DNA of 64,000 nt, from positions 728,022-792,021 of the forward strand of contig PTFA01000035.1 in NCBI GenBank assembly GCA_003342895.1, read 5' to 3'. Positions within the stretch are counted from its first letter, which is position 1. Every line of letters begins with the position of its first letter. Made by a program: the position numbers and the translations under genes. Below, one piece after another: positions 26,010-38,720 of the stretch. Under the pieces are notes generated by a model that worked only from the letters and a program-made list of their open reading frames with translations, did not search any database and had not been told where the DNA came from. The DNA is from Casuarius casuarius. Lineage: Eukaryota; Chordata; Aves; Casuariiformes; Casuariidae.

Positions 26010-28600
26010 AGGCGCTTCATTCCTGAGTCTGGATTTCTTGTATCTAACTGAACACACAGGCAGATAGTGATCCTCTGCTTCATAGTCCTCTAGTAAGGAC
26101 TATTAAGCTAATGTTGGTACAGTGCTGAAAAAGCAGACACTTAAAGCTGATAGATCATATGAGCTGATCACTCTTTTATTCTCTGCTGCAAGACTTTACT
26201 GCCAGCTCAAATATTTGTGTGGCTCTAGGCAAAATGGAAAACATCTGCCCCACATACATCTGCAGTCACCCGTGAAATGACAGTCAAAAGACATTCAGTT
26301 GTTTCTACTGCCTTTGTCATGGCAGCCATACATATTTTGTCCCGTAAGCCAGATCCAGTTTTATGTTGACTTGTTTTCCTCCTTCCTGTGGATGTAATGA
26401 AGAACAGGAACTTGCTGCTGAACTGTTTGAACTGTCTTTTCAAATTTATGTTCTCTGCAGCATGAGGGGCAACAGGATTTTCTTAAAGCAAAAGAAAATA
26501 ACATTTAGAATCAGATCTGTCTTTATGTTTCATGAGTGAGAGTGGAAAAAATTGAGAAACAGAAATAAGGAGGCAGAATGCTGGAAGGGAATAAAAATAC
26601 AGAGGTACAAGCTCACAAAGAAATTACATTCACAAAACTGGGACTAATAGTTTTAGGCTTCATCAGAGGGGGGCAAAGCATAGGAGAGAGGGGAGAAGAC
26701 ATATTACTACAAGCAAATAATGGAGTTTTCAAAAGACTAATTGGAAAACTCAAAACAACTTTGATGCTATTGCAAAGGAAACAGAGAGAGGCCTGAGGCA
26801 CAACATTCAGATTCTATCTAAAATCCCTCTTTTATGCTTGCTTCCCAAAATGAGTATCTGGGAAGTCAATTCATCATGTGTATTATTTATATGCATACAT
26901 TTTATCTAAATTGTTATTTGTAAACATCTTTAGAGACTTCACATTTATAAAGGTTTATCTATTTGCAGACAAAGTTATAAACTAAAAGAGGAATTTCAAA
27001 GTAGATAAATCTCATATACTAAATGATTTCTTGCTCACAGCAAAGACTGACAGAGTGATATGGATATGGAGAACCACCAGCAATTATCCTAGAACAAATG
27101 TTGTAAATACTGAAACCTTCATATACAGAGTAACTTAAGACAGATTACTGAAAAACTTACATATTGCAGGCAAAAATTTCCAAACTTGCTAAATTCTAAA
27201 TTCATAAAAGAAGGCAGACTTGGGGAACATTTAATTCCAAAATGTCCAGTTTCCTTGTAACATATATAGGGATAGTTAAGTACTTTAGAATGAAGTAGAT
27301 GTAAACAAGCCCAAAATCTCCAATAGAAAATGCTGAGAAGGATAGATCCTTGACTCCATTGGACCTAAACTGAATATAGAGGATTCACAGGTGTGAATCT
27401 TGCACTGGATCATGTCTTTTCCTGCAGAGACAGAACAGCTTCCTAATTTCAAATTTTGAATCCCTGATCTGCAGCAGAAACTTAAACCAATATCTTCCTG
27501 AGAACTGAGAATCATTATGGATTTGAGGTGAAGTCTGTGGAGAAGTCCTTGAGGTGAAGGAGATTAGGAGAAAACAGGTAAAGAAGAGGATGAATGGACA
27601 CATAGACATATTTAGAGTTTTTGTTAGTCTTTCTGTTGACACCTTTTCCTTGTAGAACTCTCATGTTTCTATATAGGAAAAAAAGTAGACATTGTACTAA
27701 TACATTGAACTTATCTGCTTCAGAACCAGAGCAAGTCATGAGTAGTAGCCACGTTTTCTTCAAAAGGACACTGCTATTTCATCAGAAAATTACTTTAACT
27801 CTAGCAAGTCAACCCCAACTGAGCTTACGCAAGGCAGAGCCCTCTTCTACTACTATTTTTCTGAAATGGATAATTCAATCAAAGTTTCTTCCTCATTTTC
27901 TTTAACTTCCAGGTTGGAAGTACTTCAGCCTCTCCTCTCCTCCTACTACCATTCCAGTTCTTGCTTAAACAAGAGCTGAACTTTTCTGAACTTCGATAGT
28001 TTAGATATTTGTCTAATAGGCCTGTAGCAAAAGGACTGAATTCATTCTTATTTTGAACAGGGAGGCTTGCGCATAATTATTTCGCATCTAATGTAAAGTT
28101 GTCTGTATCTGCAGGGAGAAGTGTGCACATTTAGGATTCTTAAACTATGGGGGTTTTTTTTTTCAAAAAGGTTTATTTTGGGGCAGAAAACTGATCATTT
28201 ACTGTTACTGTTTATAAAATGTCAGTTAGAATATTCATCCTGCTTGTAATGTAAGAGCTGTAGGGGAAAATTTGCATTGGTCCTTCCACATCCATTTAGT
28301 TAGATTTTGCTCCTTAAGAAATCTGCAAGACAAGAAATAATGTGTTTCTTTATTAAGATAGAAAACCCAGTGAATTAACAAGTGAAATTTCATCTGTTAC
28401 AAAATACATATCCAATCTACATTTGCCTTTCAGTGGAATAAAATATAATCTTTATTTCTTTGTGAAGGTTGGTTCTTTATTTCTCTGTTGCAGTCAGGTT
28501 TCATTTGTTAAATGTAAGAAACTACAGGGTGTTATATTGGGTTTAGATTTTTAATTATTGAACTCATTTTCACTGGTGTCTTATTATTTTGTGTTATGCT
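26010..28600. other. AT-rich non-coding stretch, no gene recognised
   Basis: I find nothing beyond A/G-rich patches (about 26520-26800) and several short overlapping open frames on both strands at 27285-27905 that share no known motif. A G5T10 run lies near 28149-28163. Confidence 0.55.
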
Positions 28601-28630
28601 TCTTTTGGGGAAAAAATAGTGGTGTTCCAA

Positions 28631-28705
28631 ATTGCCATAACAACAGGCTGCACTCCTTAAAACAAGATAAGCTGTGTGTCAAAGTAAAACTGTTGCCATG
28701 GTAAC
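28631..28705. promoter_or_regulatory. Pair of RFX X-box-like sites
   Basis: GTTGCCATGGTAAC (28692-28705) fits the RFX X-box consensus GTNRCC, two-base spacer, RGYAAC at every position. ATTGCCATAACAAC (28631-28644) is a weaker second copy about 60 bases upstream in the same orientation. RFX factors bind such sites in ciliary, neuronal and MHC class II promoters and enhancers. The surrounding 150 bases lack repeats and look constrained. Whether the sites are used is inference; the nearest promoter-like region is about 2 kb downstream. Confidence 0.4.
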
Positions 28706-28759
28706 TGGTTGCATATTTAAAGTGCAGCAGCCTGGTTTAGTCAGTCAAATTGCCCCTTT

Positions 28760-30140
28760 GCAAAAAACAACTGTATAGGCATTTTCATACCAGAGACAGT
28801 GAAGAGAGAGGAAAACATAAAGGTTATTACAAAAATAGAATCACCACTTTAATTTCCAGAGTGATATCTTCTGATCCCGAAAGGTCACTTCTTATTCTGT
28901 TTTTTTCTTAAAAGCATACAAATAATGGATCCTCTCTTTTATCTTAGGATTCTCAGAAATTCTTCTCCGCTGTTCATGATATGCTTCCCCTAAAAGAGGT
29001 TAATGGGATGTTAGCATCTCAGCATGTAGTTGCAAGTTCATAAAACCTGCTAGTGACAGTAGTACATATTTATAAACTCTCTGTTTGGGAAGACTTAAAA
29101 GTAGCAAGTGAACTTAAATCAATCCCTTAAATCAGTATCTGCCATCTCTGCAAACTTCATGATTAGAAGCTAAAAGCTGTTAAGCTTTTTTTTTTTTTTT
29201 TTTTTTAAGAAAGCGTCTATTTGCTGACAAATAGGTTATTCCTTTTTGGGAAGGAAGAAGTGTTTTGCAGCTTAGATGTCTGTTGTACCACACTTAGTCA
29301 TACTCTGTCATGTCAGAATCCTGTCCTTTTGGCACTAAAAGTTGATGAAACATCAAGAAAGTGACATTTAAGCCTCAGAAAAACACAGAAAAGCAAAAAA
29401 TGTAACATTTTAAAGGTTGTACATATGACACGCAGTCGCTCTGCAGTTCTTTTAAAATATTAGTTGACATGACAAAAGATGAATCAGGTACATTGTCTGT
29501 ACACAGCTATTGTACAAACATTAACTAGCTAACCTCCCAGTGTCTCTAAGAAGCACTGTTAGCCCAGCTTTCCTAATGAGGATTTTGAGTCAGAGAGCCC
29601 AACTCTCAGTCTCAGTGGTATAATTGCTTGTCCTATTTCTTTTGATGCCCAGAGAAAGTAGCGGTTGCATACGGAAAAACATAGATTCTGCAAATCGAAA
29701 TGGTTTCCTTTTGCCTTGGTCTTATGAACTGATGCTCAGTGCTGGATTAGGAAGGGCCACAAAACTCTTAGAATGAAAATGGTCTCTTGTAACAACAAAA
29801 TTATGATCAGAATTTTATTAGACTAAGTAAAATATCATGGATGTCTAATTTTTTTTCAAGAAAAGTAAAAAAAGAATAAATATGAAATTCTTTTTTGCAT
29901 TCCCCACAGGGAAAATATATACTGTGTCCATTACATTATTGTTCTTCTATGAACCCAGATAAGTCTTATTGAAAAAGAAAAAGCAGGGTGTCAGAGAGAG
30001 CTTGCCATTTCCTGATGCTGCATCTCTGTGTAAGACAGTTCACATCCTGCTGAAAAAGGGGGAAAATCTTCCTCAAACCGCTCAAAAACTGTTAACTTCT
30101 AATGAAGAACAAATACAGAACACAGCTAGTAAGAGTACAG
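28760..30140. other. AT-rich non-coding stretch
   Basis: A T21 run at 29186-29206 is the only clear repeat. The segment at 29380-29540 keeps two CpGs close together and two TGTAC motifs and may be a conserved element. I see no gene. Confidence 0.5.
29186..29206 (+). repeat. T21 homopolymer
   Basis: Twenty-one consecutive T bases preceded by TTAAGC. No retroposed body was recognised on the minus strand. Confidence 0.95.
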
Positions 30141-30149
30141 AAAAGGTTT

Positions 30150-30490
30150 GATTGTGCTTTAAACTCGCATCTCGTTGCTGCTGTGACAGTCACGGTTGTT
30201 TGAGGCTGACATCACGACTGAGACTTTCAGAAATTAAATATAGCTATCATCTGCTCTATTTTCCAAGTGGCTGTCGGAATATTTTTTTCCTTTTCATGGC
30301 AATCAGCCTCCCTTCCTGCAGGTTTTATAGTGCCGCCGAGACATTGCTTTGCCATTGATATATTATGGAAGCGGCTGAGGCTAGCTGGCCAAAGACAAAT
30401 TGAAAATATCACAGTTAATCATCGGTTGATGATCAGCCCTGAGGTCGTTGATTCTTCTACCTTCTTAAGCGTCATCTCATGCGATCAGTC
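30150..30490. promoter_or_regulatory. Candidate conserved regulatory flank of CpG island
   Basis: This segment lies directly upstream of the CpG island and keeps many scattered CpGs (for example GTGCCGCCGAGAC at 30332-30344) in otherwise AT-rich DNA. It carries an inverted repeat, ATCATC-GGTT-GATGAT, at 30418-30433, preceded by TTA; this resembles paired homeodomain (PBX/HOX-type or HNF1-like) half-sites. It has almost no simple-sequence character. I infer a proximal regulatory region. Conservation itself could not be tested here. Confidence 0.4.
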
Positions 30491-30589
30491 TTGAAATACC
30501 AGTAACCGACTTCGCAGTATAGCCAGACCTCAGGCCCCCAGGGGGGTTGAACCTTTTCACCCAGCTGCCGAGGGCCTGTTTCTCCTTCC

Positions 30590-30910
30590 CTGCTGGGATG
30601 GCCGTCGGCTCTGCCGTTGGACAGAGCGCGGCTGAGCACGCCGCCTGTAAGCACGTACGGGGACACACGAACGTGGTGTGAACGTGTCTGTGGCGTTCTC
30701 TCAGCGATACCCGGAGGTTCATCGGCCTGGAGGGGCGGCCCCGTCCCGCCGGCGGCCGTGGGGAGAGGCGGCCGGGCCCAGCCTGCGCGGGAGGTCTCCT
30801 GGCCTCTTCCTTGCGTCACGTTGTCACTGCTGTTTTCCTGCCGGCAGTTAGGTACCTGCTTGCGTGATTCGGTATTTCGCAGTTTAACTCGCGAAGGTAG
30901 GCGATGTAAC
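30590..30910. promoter_or_regulatory. CpG island, likely promoter
   Basis: I count roughly 35 CpG dinucleotides in about 310 bases, against almost none per 300 bases in most of the window, and the GC content is far above background. The island contains a CRE-like TGCGTCAC site (30812-30819) and GC-box-like GGGGCGG. No TATA box is evident, as usual for island promoters. A splice-donor-like CGAAG|GTAGG lies at 30896/30897 on the plus strand, and a possible acceptor (a pyrimidine run ending in GGCAG) lies at about 30846. Long open frames occur on both strands (minus 30472-30948, plus 30617-30961), but both start at non-ATG codons and are expected from the paucity of stop codons in GC-rich DNA. 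The direction of transcription is inferred, not shown. Confidence 0.65.
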
Positions 30911-31292
30911 ACTGCAGTCCGACATTTGGTGTATGCTGCTCTCCCCACTGCTATATGCTGAAATACTGTGGCTCTACTAACAGCGCGGACTTGACCTCAT
31001 CTCTCTTAGAGAGGGAAAACTTCTACTCATGCGACCAGAAACACATATTTGGACCCGAACTTCCATATTTCCTCAGGTTCATCTTTCCATAAAATAGGCT
31101 CTTTGTGACACCTTTGCTGTTAGTGTTCCGTTCAGATCACAATTAGCAGCTGAACTTGGAAAAAAAAATAAATTCCAGCCTTCACAGCCTTTTGCTTTGT
31201 GCCAAGGACAAAAACAGCTCTAAGGGTTTTTTGTGTTTCCCGGACTCCCAGGTTTCTTTTACAGATGCCAACCTTGTCTGCTTCCCCCTCAG

Positions 31293-31392
31293 GTGCCTGC
31301 GGTGCGAGGGCCGGCCCGCGGCAAGCACGCCGGCTGGAGCTGGGAGCTCCTCCCTGCCAGGTCACCACCAAACAGCCGCCACAGCCAGGCAG
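31293..31392 (+). other. Candidate exon in GC-rich patch
   Basis: A strong acceptor (a C/T-rich run, TGTCTGCTTCCCCCTCAG, ending at 31292) is followed by 100 GC-rich bases and then CAG|GTAGGA, a good donor. At least two of the three frames are open through the segment (one reads VPAVRGPARGKHAGWSWE, another CLRCEGRPAASTPAGAG), and neither resembles a protein I know. Together with the donor-like site at the edge of the CpG island about 400 bases upstream, this could be the second exon of a plus-strand transcript, possibly non-coding. An isolated GC-rich patch with chance splice signals is the alternative. Confidence 0.3.
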
Positions 31393-31449
31393 GTAGGACC
31401 CAGCTCTATTCGTGCCGTAGTCTTCCCGTGCACCGCTTCCAGTGGACGC

Positions 31450-34400
31450 AGCTTCCAGTCCACACAGAGCCTGGTTTGGGATTACCTCAGTCTAATTTGT
31501 ACGCAAGACATTGCATTTGTATGCAGGGCATTTTTTGTGTCATGCATATGAATGCACTTTTCGCTGTACTAATGCAGCACTGTATGTTACAGTAGCCTTC
31601 TTTTTTTTCCCCAGTCTCTGCAGTAATGTTCAAACTTCTCTTTAATGCAAAGCCATTTGTTTGCAACGAGCTTGGTACTCCAGCCTTTCACTTTAATCTG
31701 TTGCCATATTTGCTCTTTCTCAATGTAGCTGTTGCATGTATCCTCTCACATCATACTAGTAACAGCTAGGGGGAAAAAAGTGTCAGTCTCAACATAATGA
31801 TTGGTATGACTTGTATAGATTGCTGCTGCAACTCATCCTTCTCATTGCAAGGCTAGATATGCTGCTACAGGTGAAAAATAATTCTGTGTAGCCTATGCAC
31901 AGAGCTGATCTGAATATTAGGAGCTTGGATAATCCTGGTGACAGGCCTAGCATAAGTCAGCAGAGAGAAAAAATGCAAATCTACTGTGCAATCCCAAACT
32001 CACTTTAAAATCTTGGTCTCCTGCAGGCAGACAGAACCATTTCCTCTGAGTAACAGACTCTGCTAGTTAGATGAATACATGCCATTAAATCTGGCATGCA
32101 GTGTTTAACATCACTACAATTGCAGAATAAATTCAGCTGCATTATTTTCCCCCTCCTCTTCGGCTCTTTCCCTTGGCCATTAATTAAATGCCGCATTCAC
32201 AAGCATGCCCCCTTTAGGAATGATTGTTCTTTATGTATTACAAATCTCAGGCTGTGAATGCATGGGATAGTTATATTAATTTCTAATCACTATTTTTAAC
32301 AGGGAGCAGCTGGGCTGCATCTAACCACAATAGATATTTGTAAGAATTTAAATACTTCTGTCCTTTAGTATGCAAATGCAGAACCAAATAGAATCTTATT
32401 GCTAGGATAGTCAGATTATTTTTTTGCAAATATATGAGTAATCATAAAGAAGACAAAATTAGACTGTGCTCCCTCTGGAGACAATTGTTTATCATTTATA
32501 CTTAAAACCCAATGCTTCAGATGTTGGTGAAAATGCCTGTGAGAGGTCTGTAACTTATAAAAAGATACATCCAAATGTGTTTGTGAAGCATGTAAAAGGT
32601 GGGAAATCTATCAGATATATGTAATATTTCTGTCAGGAGAATATGACTAGACTACAAATCCCCCCAAAAGACAATATTTTACTTCTATAAAATGCGACTA
32701 CATATATAGTACAGTTTGGATTTTCTATTGTATATCTTTATTTTCAAACTGAATTGCCTTACTTGGGCTTTCTTCATTATTTTTCCTTCATCGGTGTTTG
32801 GAAGAACATTATTTATTTAGGGAAAAGCATATTCCTTTATGTAAGTAAATTTTGCTACAATCAGTCCTTGACCTAGATTCCTGCAGTTCTCAGAAATTAT
32901 GTTTCTGAAGTAATTCAGAGACTCCAGTTCATAAGAGAGTGAGTTCTTGGAATGTGGTATTTAGTCAAAGCTCAGTGTGTGAATCAAAATCGAACAAAAC
33001 TCATATTGTTCCACTCTCAAAAGCCATTTTTAGCATGTTCAATAATTACTTCACAGCTGGCTTTAATAAGCATGTGTTGGAAAAGAGCCAGGTTTAGGCA
33101 ATACTTAAATATATGTTTAGCTAGAAATTAAAATGCATTATTGCAATCTGATTTTTAAACTAGTAGTTGTGAGACAGAGAGACCATCATTTTTAGTGCAG
33201 CAGTAGAGAGCTCAATGGAATATACATCCGTTATTGAAATAACATAATTACAGTCTGAGTATTAAGAAAGAAGATGGAAGTGAAATCTCAAAGCTAACTT
33301 GCAGTAGCCATTCTTTTGGGGTTGATATTATTTAAAGAAAAGAGGAAGATAGGAGCAGGCTGTACCAACATCTAACCTCAACAGTTAGAGAAAAAAATAT
33401 TTAAAATAGTATCCTAGAACAAGGTAATAATTTCCTATTCCTTTTTCAGCATAATGACCAAATTAGGAATGAGAGGAGGGGTGACAGGTCAGACTCAGAG
33501 ATTAGGTGTGCGTGAGATTCCAGGTCAGGACAGAAGCTGTTCTTGCAGTCTAAATGAGCAAAGATCACAAACTAGAGAGAGTAAGAGGCATGCCAGACAT
33601 GCCAAGGGAAGGCCAGCTTCTGGCCAGAAATTGGACCAATGGTCAGCATTGCAATGTATCTACAAAATCCAGAGATTATAGGCCAAAGCTGGAAAAACAG
33701 GAGGTCTCTGAGAAGAGAGGATGTGGAGCAGGGAACAAGTTCAGGCCTGCAAATCAGGACCCATTTTCAATATGGAAATGGCAGAAGTCAAGCTGCAGAT
33801 TCACAGAAGGGAACAAGGCTGTAGACAATTTTTCAACTTAAGGAGTGTTTCCATACACCCAGGAACTTATGATGGAGTCTACCTGTGGTGTGCCTGGCAG
33901 CCAGTGACTCATTGCAAAGCAAATGTCTCACTCACAGCTCTCTGAAGAGTTGTCCCCAAAGAGGTGACAACGCATTAGAAATAGGAAGGCAGAAGTCCAG
34001 TTCTCAAAATGTTGAGAGGCTGACATGAGCTGAATTAGCTCTTTTAATCTGTAGATGTCTATTCTTTCTTCATCACTGTGCCTGACAGTTGCCAGAGAAA
34101 TTATAAAGCACATTTATGTATCTGTGCCATGTGATTCAAGGAGGACATCTAAATTCTTCCATGTTTTTAGCTGATATAAAAGTTTGAACATAGGGGTGGA
34201 TAAGACTGAAGAGGTCATATTAGCTAAGGAAAATGATATGAGTATCTTTGGTTGTGATATTGTGGGGGTTTTTTTTAATTGAGAGAACAATGTTCGTTGA
34301 TGATTCATGTTTGCCATCTGAAGACCATGTTGGATTGTTAGTAGAGTTTGAAAGTCCAGGAGCTATCTTTAGCCAAGCATATCTCGATTTCTATTTGCAT

Positions 34401-35840
34401 TTGACCTAAAGGATTCAAAGTTCACATAGAGGAGGACCAGACTGCATAGAGATTACTACCATGTGCCGCTTCTGCAAATGTCTTGGAAATGTCTTCTCGT
34501 GTAATCACAGATGCTAGTTTTCAAAAGCTCCTGTCCAGCTATTATGCTGGATAATGAATTAAACATTATTTCTTAAAAGCTGCACAAGGTTCCAAATACA
34601 GTATTGTGAAAGGCAGGTCCTCACAGAACAAACATAACACAATGTTTTCAGCAGAGAATTCCTGATTCTGGAATTTTTGCCCCCTTCTCATCTGGCTGAT
34701 CACAGTTTTGCCTTTGGAATAAGCCAAAATACTATTCTGTGAGACGACGTACATGATAAATAAATAAAAAGAGTGAACTGGCACCCTTCTGTTTACATAA
34801 AATCTCTTTGAAATGCATGCGTTTATTGAATGTGACACTTCACAGAGGTACATTGGCTTTGGCAGAACTTTCACTAAGAAGGATTTTTTAATCCAGAGAC
34901 ATTGGTTTCAGCAAAATTTTCACTGAGAAGTTTTTTTTAGAGCTTTCAGGTAACTTCCAACACTAGAGAAAAACAAGAAAAAGAGTGAGAGAGCAAAGAA
35001 ACAAAGAAAAAAAGAGCAAATTTCATATCTCATGTTTTCATCGATGTGTCGGCACACCTTTGTGTTAAAAAGTATTGCCTTTCGTTCTAATGCAGATCAA
35101 ACCCAAAAAGCAAAACCTCAAAATTTGCCACGAAACTGAGTAGTTATCTTCCACAGAGCTTTAAGACTAAGCATAACCCAAATACCTGGCTTATTCATTT
35201 TTCTGTAAAGGAAGGTGGGAAGAACAGATTGCTATCAAGTAGTTTAAAGGAATTATCATACTTGGGATCAAATTTCATATGTAACTACTAAGGAAATACA
35301 GGATATAGTCCATGAAATCAGTATCAATTCACGAACCAAAATAGGAAACCCAGCATGAATTTTGTATCTCACAAACATGTGACTAGCTCTTCTTAATGAC
35401 TGACTGAAAATATTTTCAAAATGATTGGTCAAATGTGTATAAAAAATGTCTTGGTGTAGTGCTTGCTAATTCTAATTCTAAAACCTTTTCATAATCATTG
35501 TGAAGAGACAGTGTGATAGACAGGAATCATTTCAAAGGGAAACCTTCCAGTGGTAGAAACATATGCCAAATAAAAACCTACATTAAATGAACCGTATGAA
35601 CTATTGCTGAATTCTCAAATTTTCAAAATCTGTGGTTGTTTACTGACACAATGGTTTTCAACTGCTTTATTTTATCTGGCAATTTATTAATAGCATTTAG
35701 ATTACAGCCACTTAGAGCAGAGCCCTGCCAATATGAAAAGCAAACAAAACCTTTGCTGATCTGTGATATGAACAGCGTAATTTTGTTGTCACAGTACATG
35801 TGCTGAATCCAGAAGAGTTAGGCCATGAAGGAGAGATATG
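31450..35840. other. AT-rich non-coding stretch, no gene recognised
   Basis: There is a block of overlapping short open frames at 33440-33850 on the plus strand, with a mildly purine-rich composition. No frame is long and none has a known motif. The segment at 35035-35165 (ATCGATGTGTCGGCACACC and what follows) keeps some CpGs and may be conserved. Otherwise the stretch is featureless. Confidence 0.55.
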
Positions 35841-35900
35841 CCTGTTGTAGTGGTTAAGAGGAGAATTTAGAATGGAAGGAACTTGGTCTGAAGACACCAC
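35841..35900 (+). mobile_element. Probable MIR-type SINE head relic
   Basis: GTTGTAGTGGTTAAGAGGAG closely matches the conserved tRNA-derived head of MIR elements (GTAGTGGTTAAGAG). The remainder of the element is not clearly traceable downstream. The match is short, so confidence is moderate to low. Confidence 0.4.
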
Positions 35901-38319
35901 AAAGACTGTAGCAGCTGAAAATGCTTGGTTGTTATTTGATTGTTTGTACATGGACTAGACTTCTAGCTCAGGATAAAAATTCATTAGCTTTGTGGAAATT
36001 AATTATATGTCTCACAGAATGATGATAGGATATTTTTGCCTCATGTACATGCACTTTCTTACATATACATCTGATCGAATGTAAAAATGTAAGTACCTTA
36101 GCAGTAGTTAAAATGTATTTGGTTAGAAGTTTTTTTAGCTTTTTGTCCTAAAAGAACATGCAGAGCAGAAGTGAGTTCTGAACTTAATCTTCGGTACAAT
36201 TCAGCAGAATTTTCAGTCTGCTTCAGATCACTTGCACTTTGCCAACATTGTTTAGCTATCACCATTACTTACTCATCTATGTCTCAACCTCTTTTCTTAG
36301 TTATGTTGGTGATTTTTTGAAAGGATTTTTTGAAAAGTACTGCATGTTTTCTTTATGTATTTCTTGCTTTTTTCCAGTGCATATAATCTCAGTCCATTTC
36401 AACTGGCTGATAATATTTTAGTGATCCAAACAAACAAAATCTAATAGAAACATCCATTTCTGGTGTAACTCTAATGAAATCAGTTGAGTTAGAGAAGATT
36501 TTTTATCTACGGCTTAGCGAGACTTTGGCTTCTTCTCAACACTCTGAGTTAAGGTCTGGTAGATAACACATTGTAGCAGTTCTGGTTGAGTCAGACTTGG
36601 TAGCATCTATTTTCCTTTGATGTTCAGAGAAAAGATTATTCCCTGTGTAATTAGACCCCTCTACTACATTCATGCACAGCATCTCTGCATATAGAGATAC
36701 CAGCTGCATCGCTTTAGAAGGGGTCAGTAGGTCTGGAATGCAAAAAGACTATTTGAATTGTTTCAGAAAGGGAAATACAAGCTTACTAAGTACTACTGTC
36801 TCTTTCACAATATAATTAATCCTGGTATTCCTATTCAGACTTTCGAAGTCACTAGTATATTACTTTCTCCTATTTGTCTAATGTATATTATTGTAGATAA
36901 CTCTTTAAACTGTGATTGAATGAATTCAGTTCTAAAGTCAGAAGCTGATAATAAATCATTCTAATGAGGCTCCTTCCATTTGTCACTTTTGAACATGACT
37001 ATAAATGGAAAAAGAAAATTACCGACATTTATATTTTGTTAAGTAGATGTTGGATTTTTAAGCATTTGTCTGACATCATGGGTATGATTTCCATGCACAA
37101 GTGTTCTGCTCCTGATTTTGTATCTGCTTCTTTGGGGTTCTTTGGGTTTCTCTACCTATGGCAGGAAGATTAGAAAGGCTTTTCAGTATTCAGTTGCACC
37201 ATTATGCTTTGCAAATGCTCCATCCAGTTGAGGACTGGAGGTCCTTCTATACTAAACTAATGACAATTGTTTGACTAATTACTAGCTAAAGGAATCAGGT
37301 GATCTGTTGTTGAATAATTCTCTGATTATGTCTTCTGAAACACAGTCCTGGGTAAGTACAGTTATGTTTTTCAATACAGTAGCAGCAACTTAAAATTTTT
37401 AAATCAGTTTCACCCTGTAGCTGCGTTCTCTAGCTACATTTTAGTAAATCATCATGGCCCTGGCTGATTAGATCACTAAACAATCCTAAAATCAATACAT
37501 GGAAGTCAAAGAATGTAATAAAGAAAATCATAATTGGAGATATGACATTGTCATTTGGTTTATAATCACATAAAAAATTAGTCACTGGTCAAAATCTAAT
37601 GCTATCTGCTACACAAAACTGTCCTGACTAGAGGCTATTAATATCACATAGTCTTCAGTACTGCTAAGTTTTTCGGGGTGAAGTTGGATCTTTTTTCCAT
37701 TATATATGATTAAATATTTATCATAAATTATATGTATGCACCCTAAGGGTCTTATGGTCTGTCTTCACCCTATCTATTGCCTCTCCCCCCCATCTTCAGG
37801 TAGTTCAAGATGCCAATCTACCTCATCCATCCTTTAGTTTTTCAAACAAACATGTATGTTCTTGTTGTCTTATTTTAGAAGGAACTCTTGCATAAAAATG
37901 CTCAGCAATATCTTGGTCTCTCTCTGAAATCACTCCTTAAGCTATCCTTTGCTAAACAAGATTTGTAAAGTCCTTTTCTCCTAATTCTGTTTTGTATGCT
38001 TTAATAAGCTGAGTAATGCTTTATCACTTTCTAATTTGGTATTGTGCATAATTGTCTCACTTAAAAAAAGCAGAAACTAGTTGTGACACAAAACCCCAGG
38101 TCAGGGTATAAGTTCCAAAAACACAAATAAATTATACATGTAATTATCTGAACTCCTTCGCCTTGCAGTCTCTCCCACGACTCTTGCTAAGTTTTACAGG
38201 TACTAACAGCTTACCGGGGTAGTTGTGCAAAGAAGATACATAGACAGTAGAATAACTGCTATATTCTCTGCACAGAAATGAGAAAATTAACAAAACACCA
38301 AATAAACAACCAAGTTATC

Positions 38320-38720
38320 TGATAACATCATAAATGGCCAAGCCAAGTTTTTGAATGCATATTTAGGCAAATGCGCATTACGAAGAGCTTTTAAAACTGC
38401 ATGTTTTATGTGGTAGATATAAATGATCACTTCAGAGCCATTATGGTCTATTATGTAAATAAGCATTTAGGGACTTTTGAAAATTTGTAATTATGATAGT
38501 GCAGTAGCTGTAAATTGACTTTCCATAAATGTTTTATGAGGCATTTGTTAATAGCACCACTAAGGTAAAACTCTTAATTAAAACATTTTACCTTTATGCC
38601 ACTAACAGATTTTAAGTGCATTTGAAAAATAATCTGTAATAAAGTATTTCTCACTTTAGCTTTGGATCCTCATACAGCACTTTATTCCGTTGGTTATTCA
38701 CTGGAAATAAAAAAGATGTC
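38320..38720. promoter_or_regulatory. Candidate AT-rich conserved non-coding element
   Basis: About 400 bases dense in homeodomain and POU-type cores (TAATTATGA, CTTAATTAAA, ATTATGTAAAT, ATGCATATT). They have a balanced, non-repetitive AT-rich texture and long uninterrupted stretches without homopolymers. This is typical of developmental enhancers in vertebrate gene deserts. It is called on appearance only. Confidence 0.25.

Noticed and set aside
30472..30948. 158-codon open frame on the minus strand through the CpG island
   Set aside because: It begins at GTG with no internal ATG until its very end. It overlaps another open frame on the opposite strand and has no recognisable domain. GC-rich DNA has few stop codons, so this length is expected by chance.
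30617..30961. 114-codon open frame on the plus strand through the CpG island
   Set aside because: It starts at TTG, contains no motif I know, and is explained by composition in the same way.
33440..33850. Cluster of plus-strand open frames, considered as an exon or transposon gene
   Set aside because: The frames overlap one another out of phase, are interrupted and have no family motif. Mild purine richness accounts for them.
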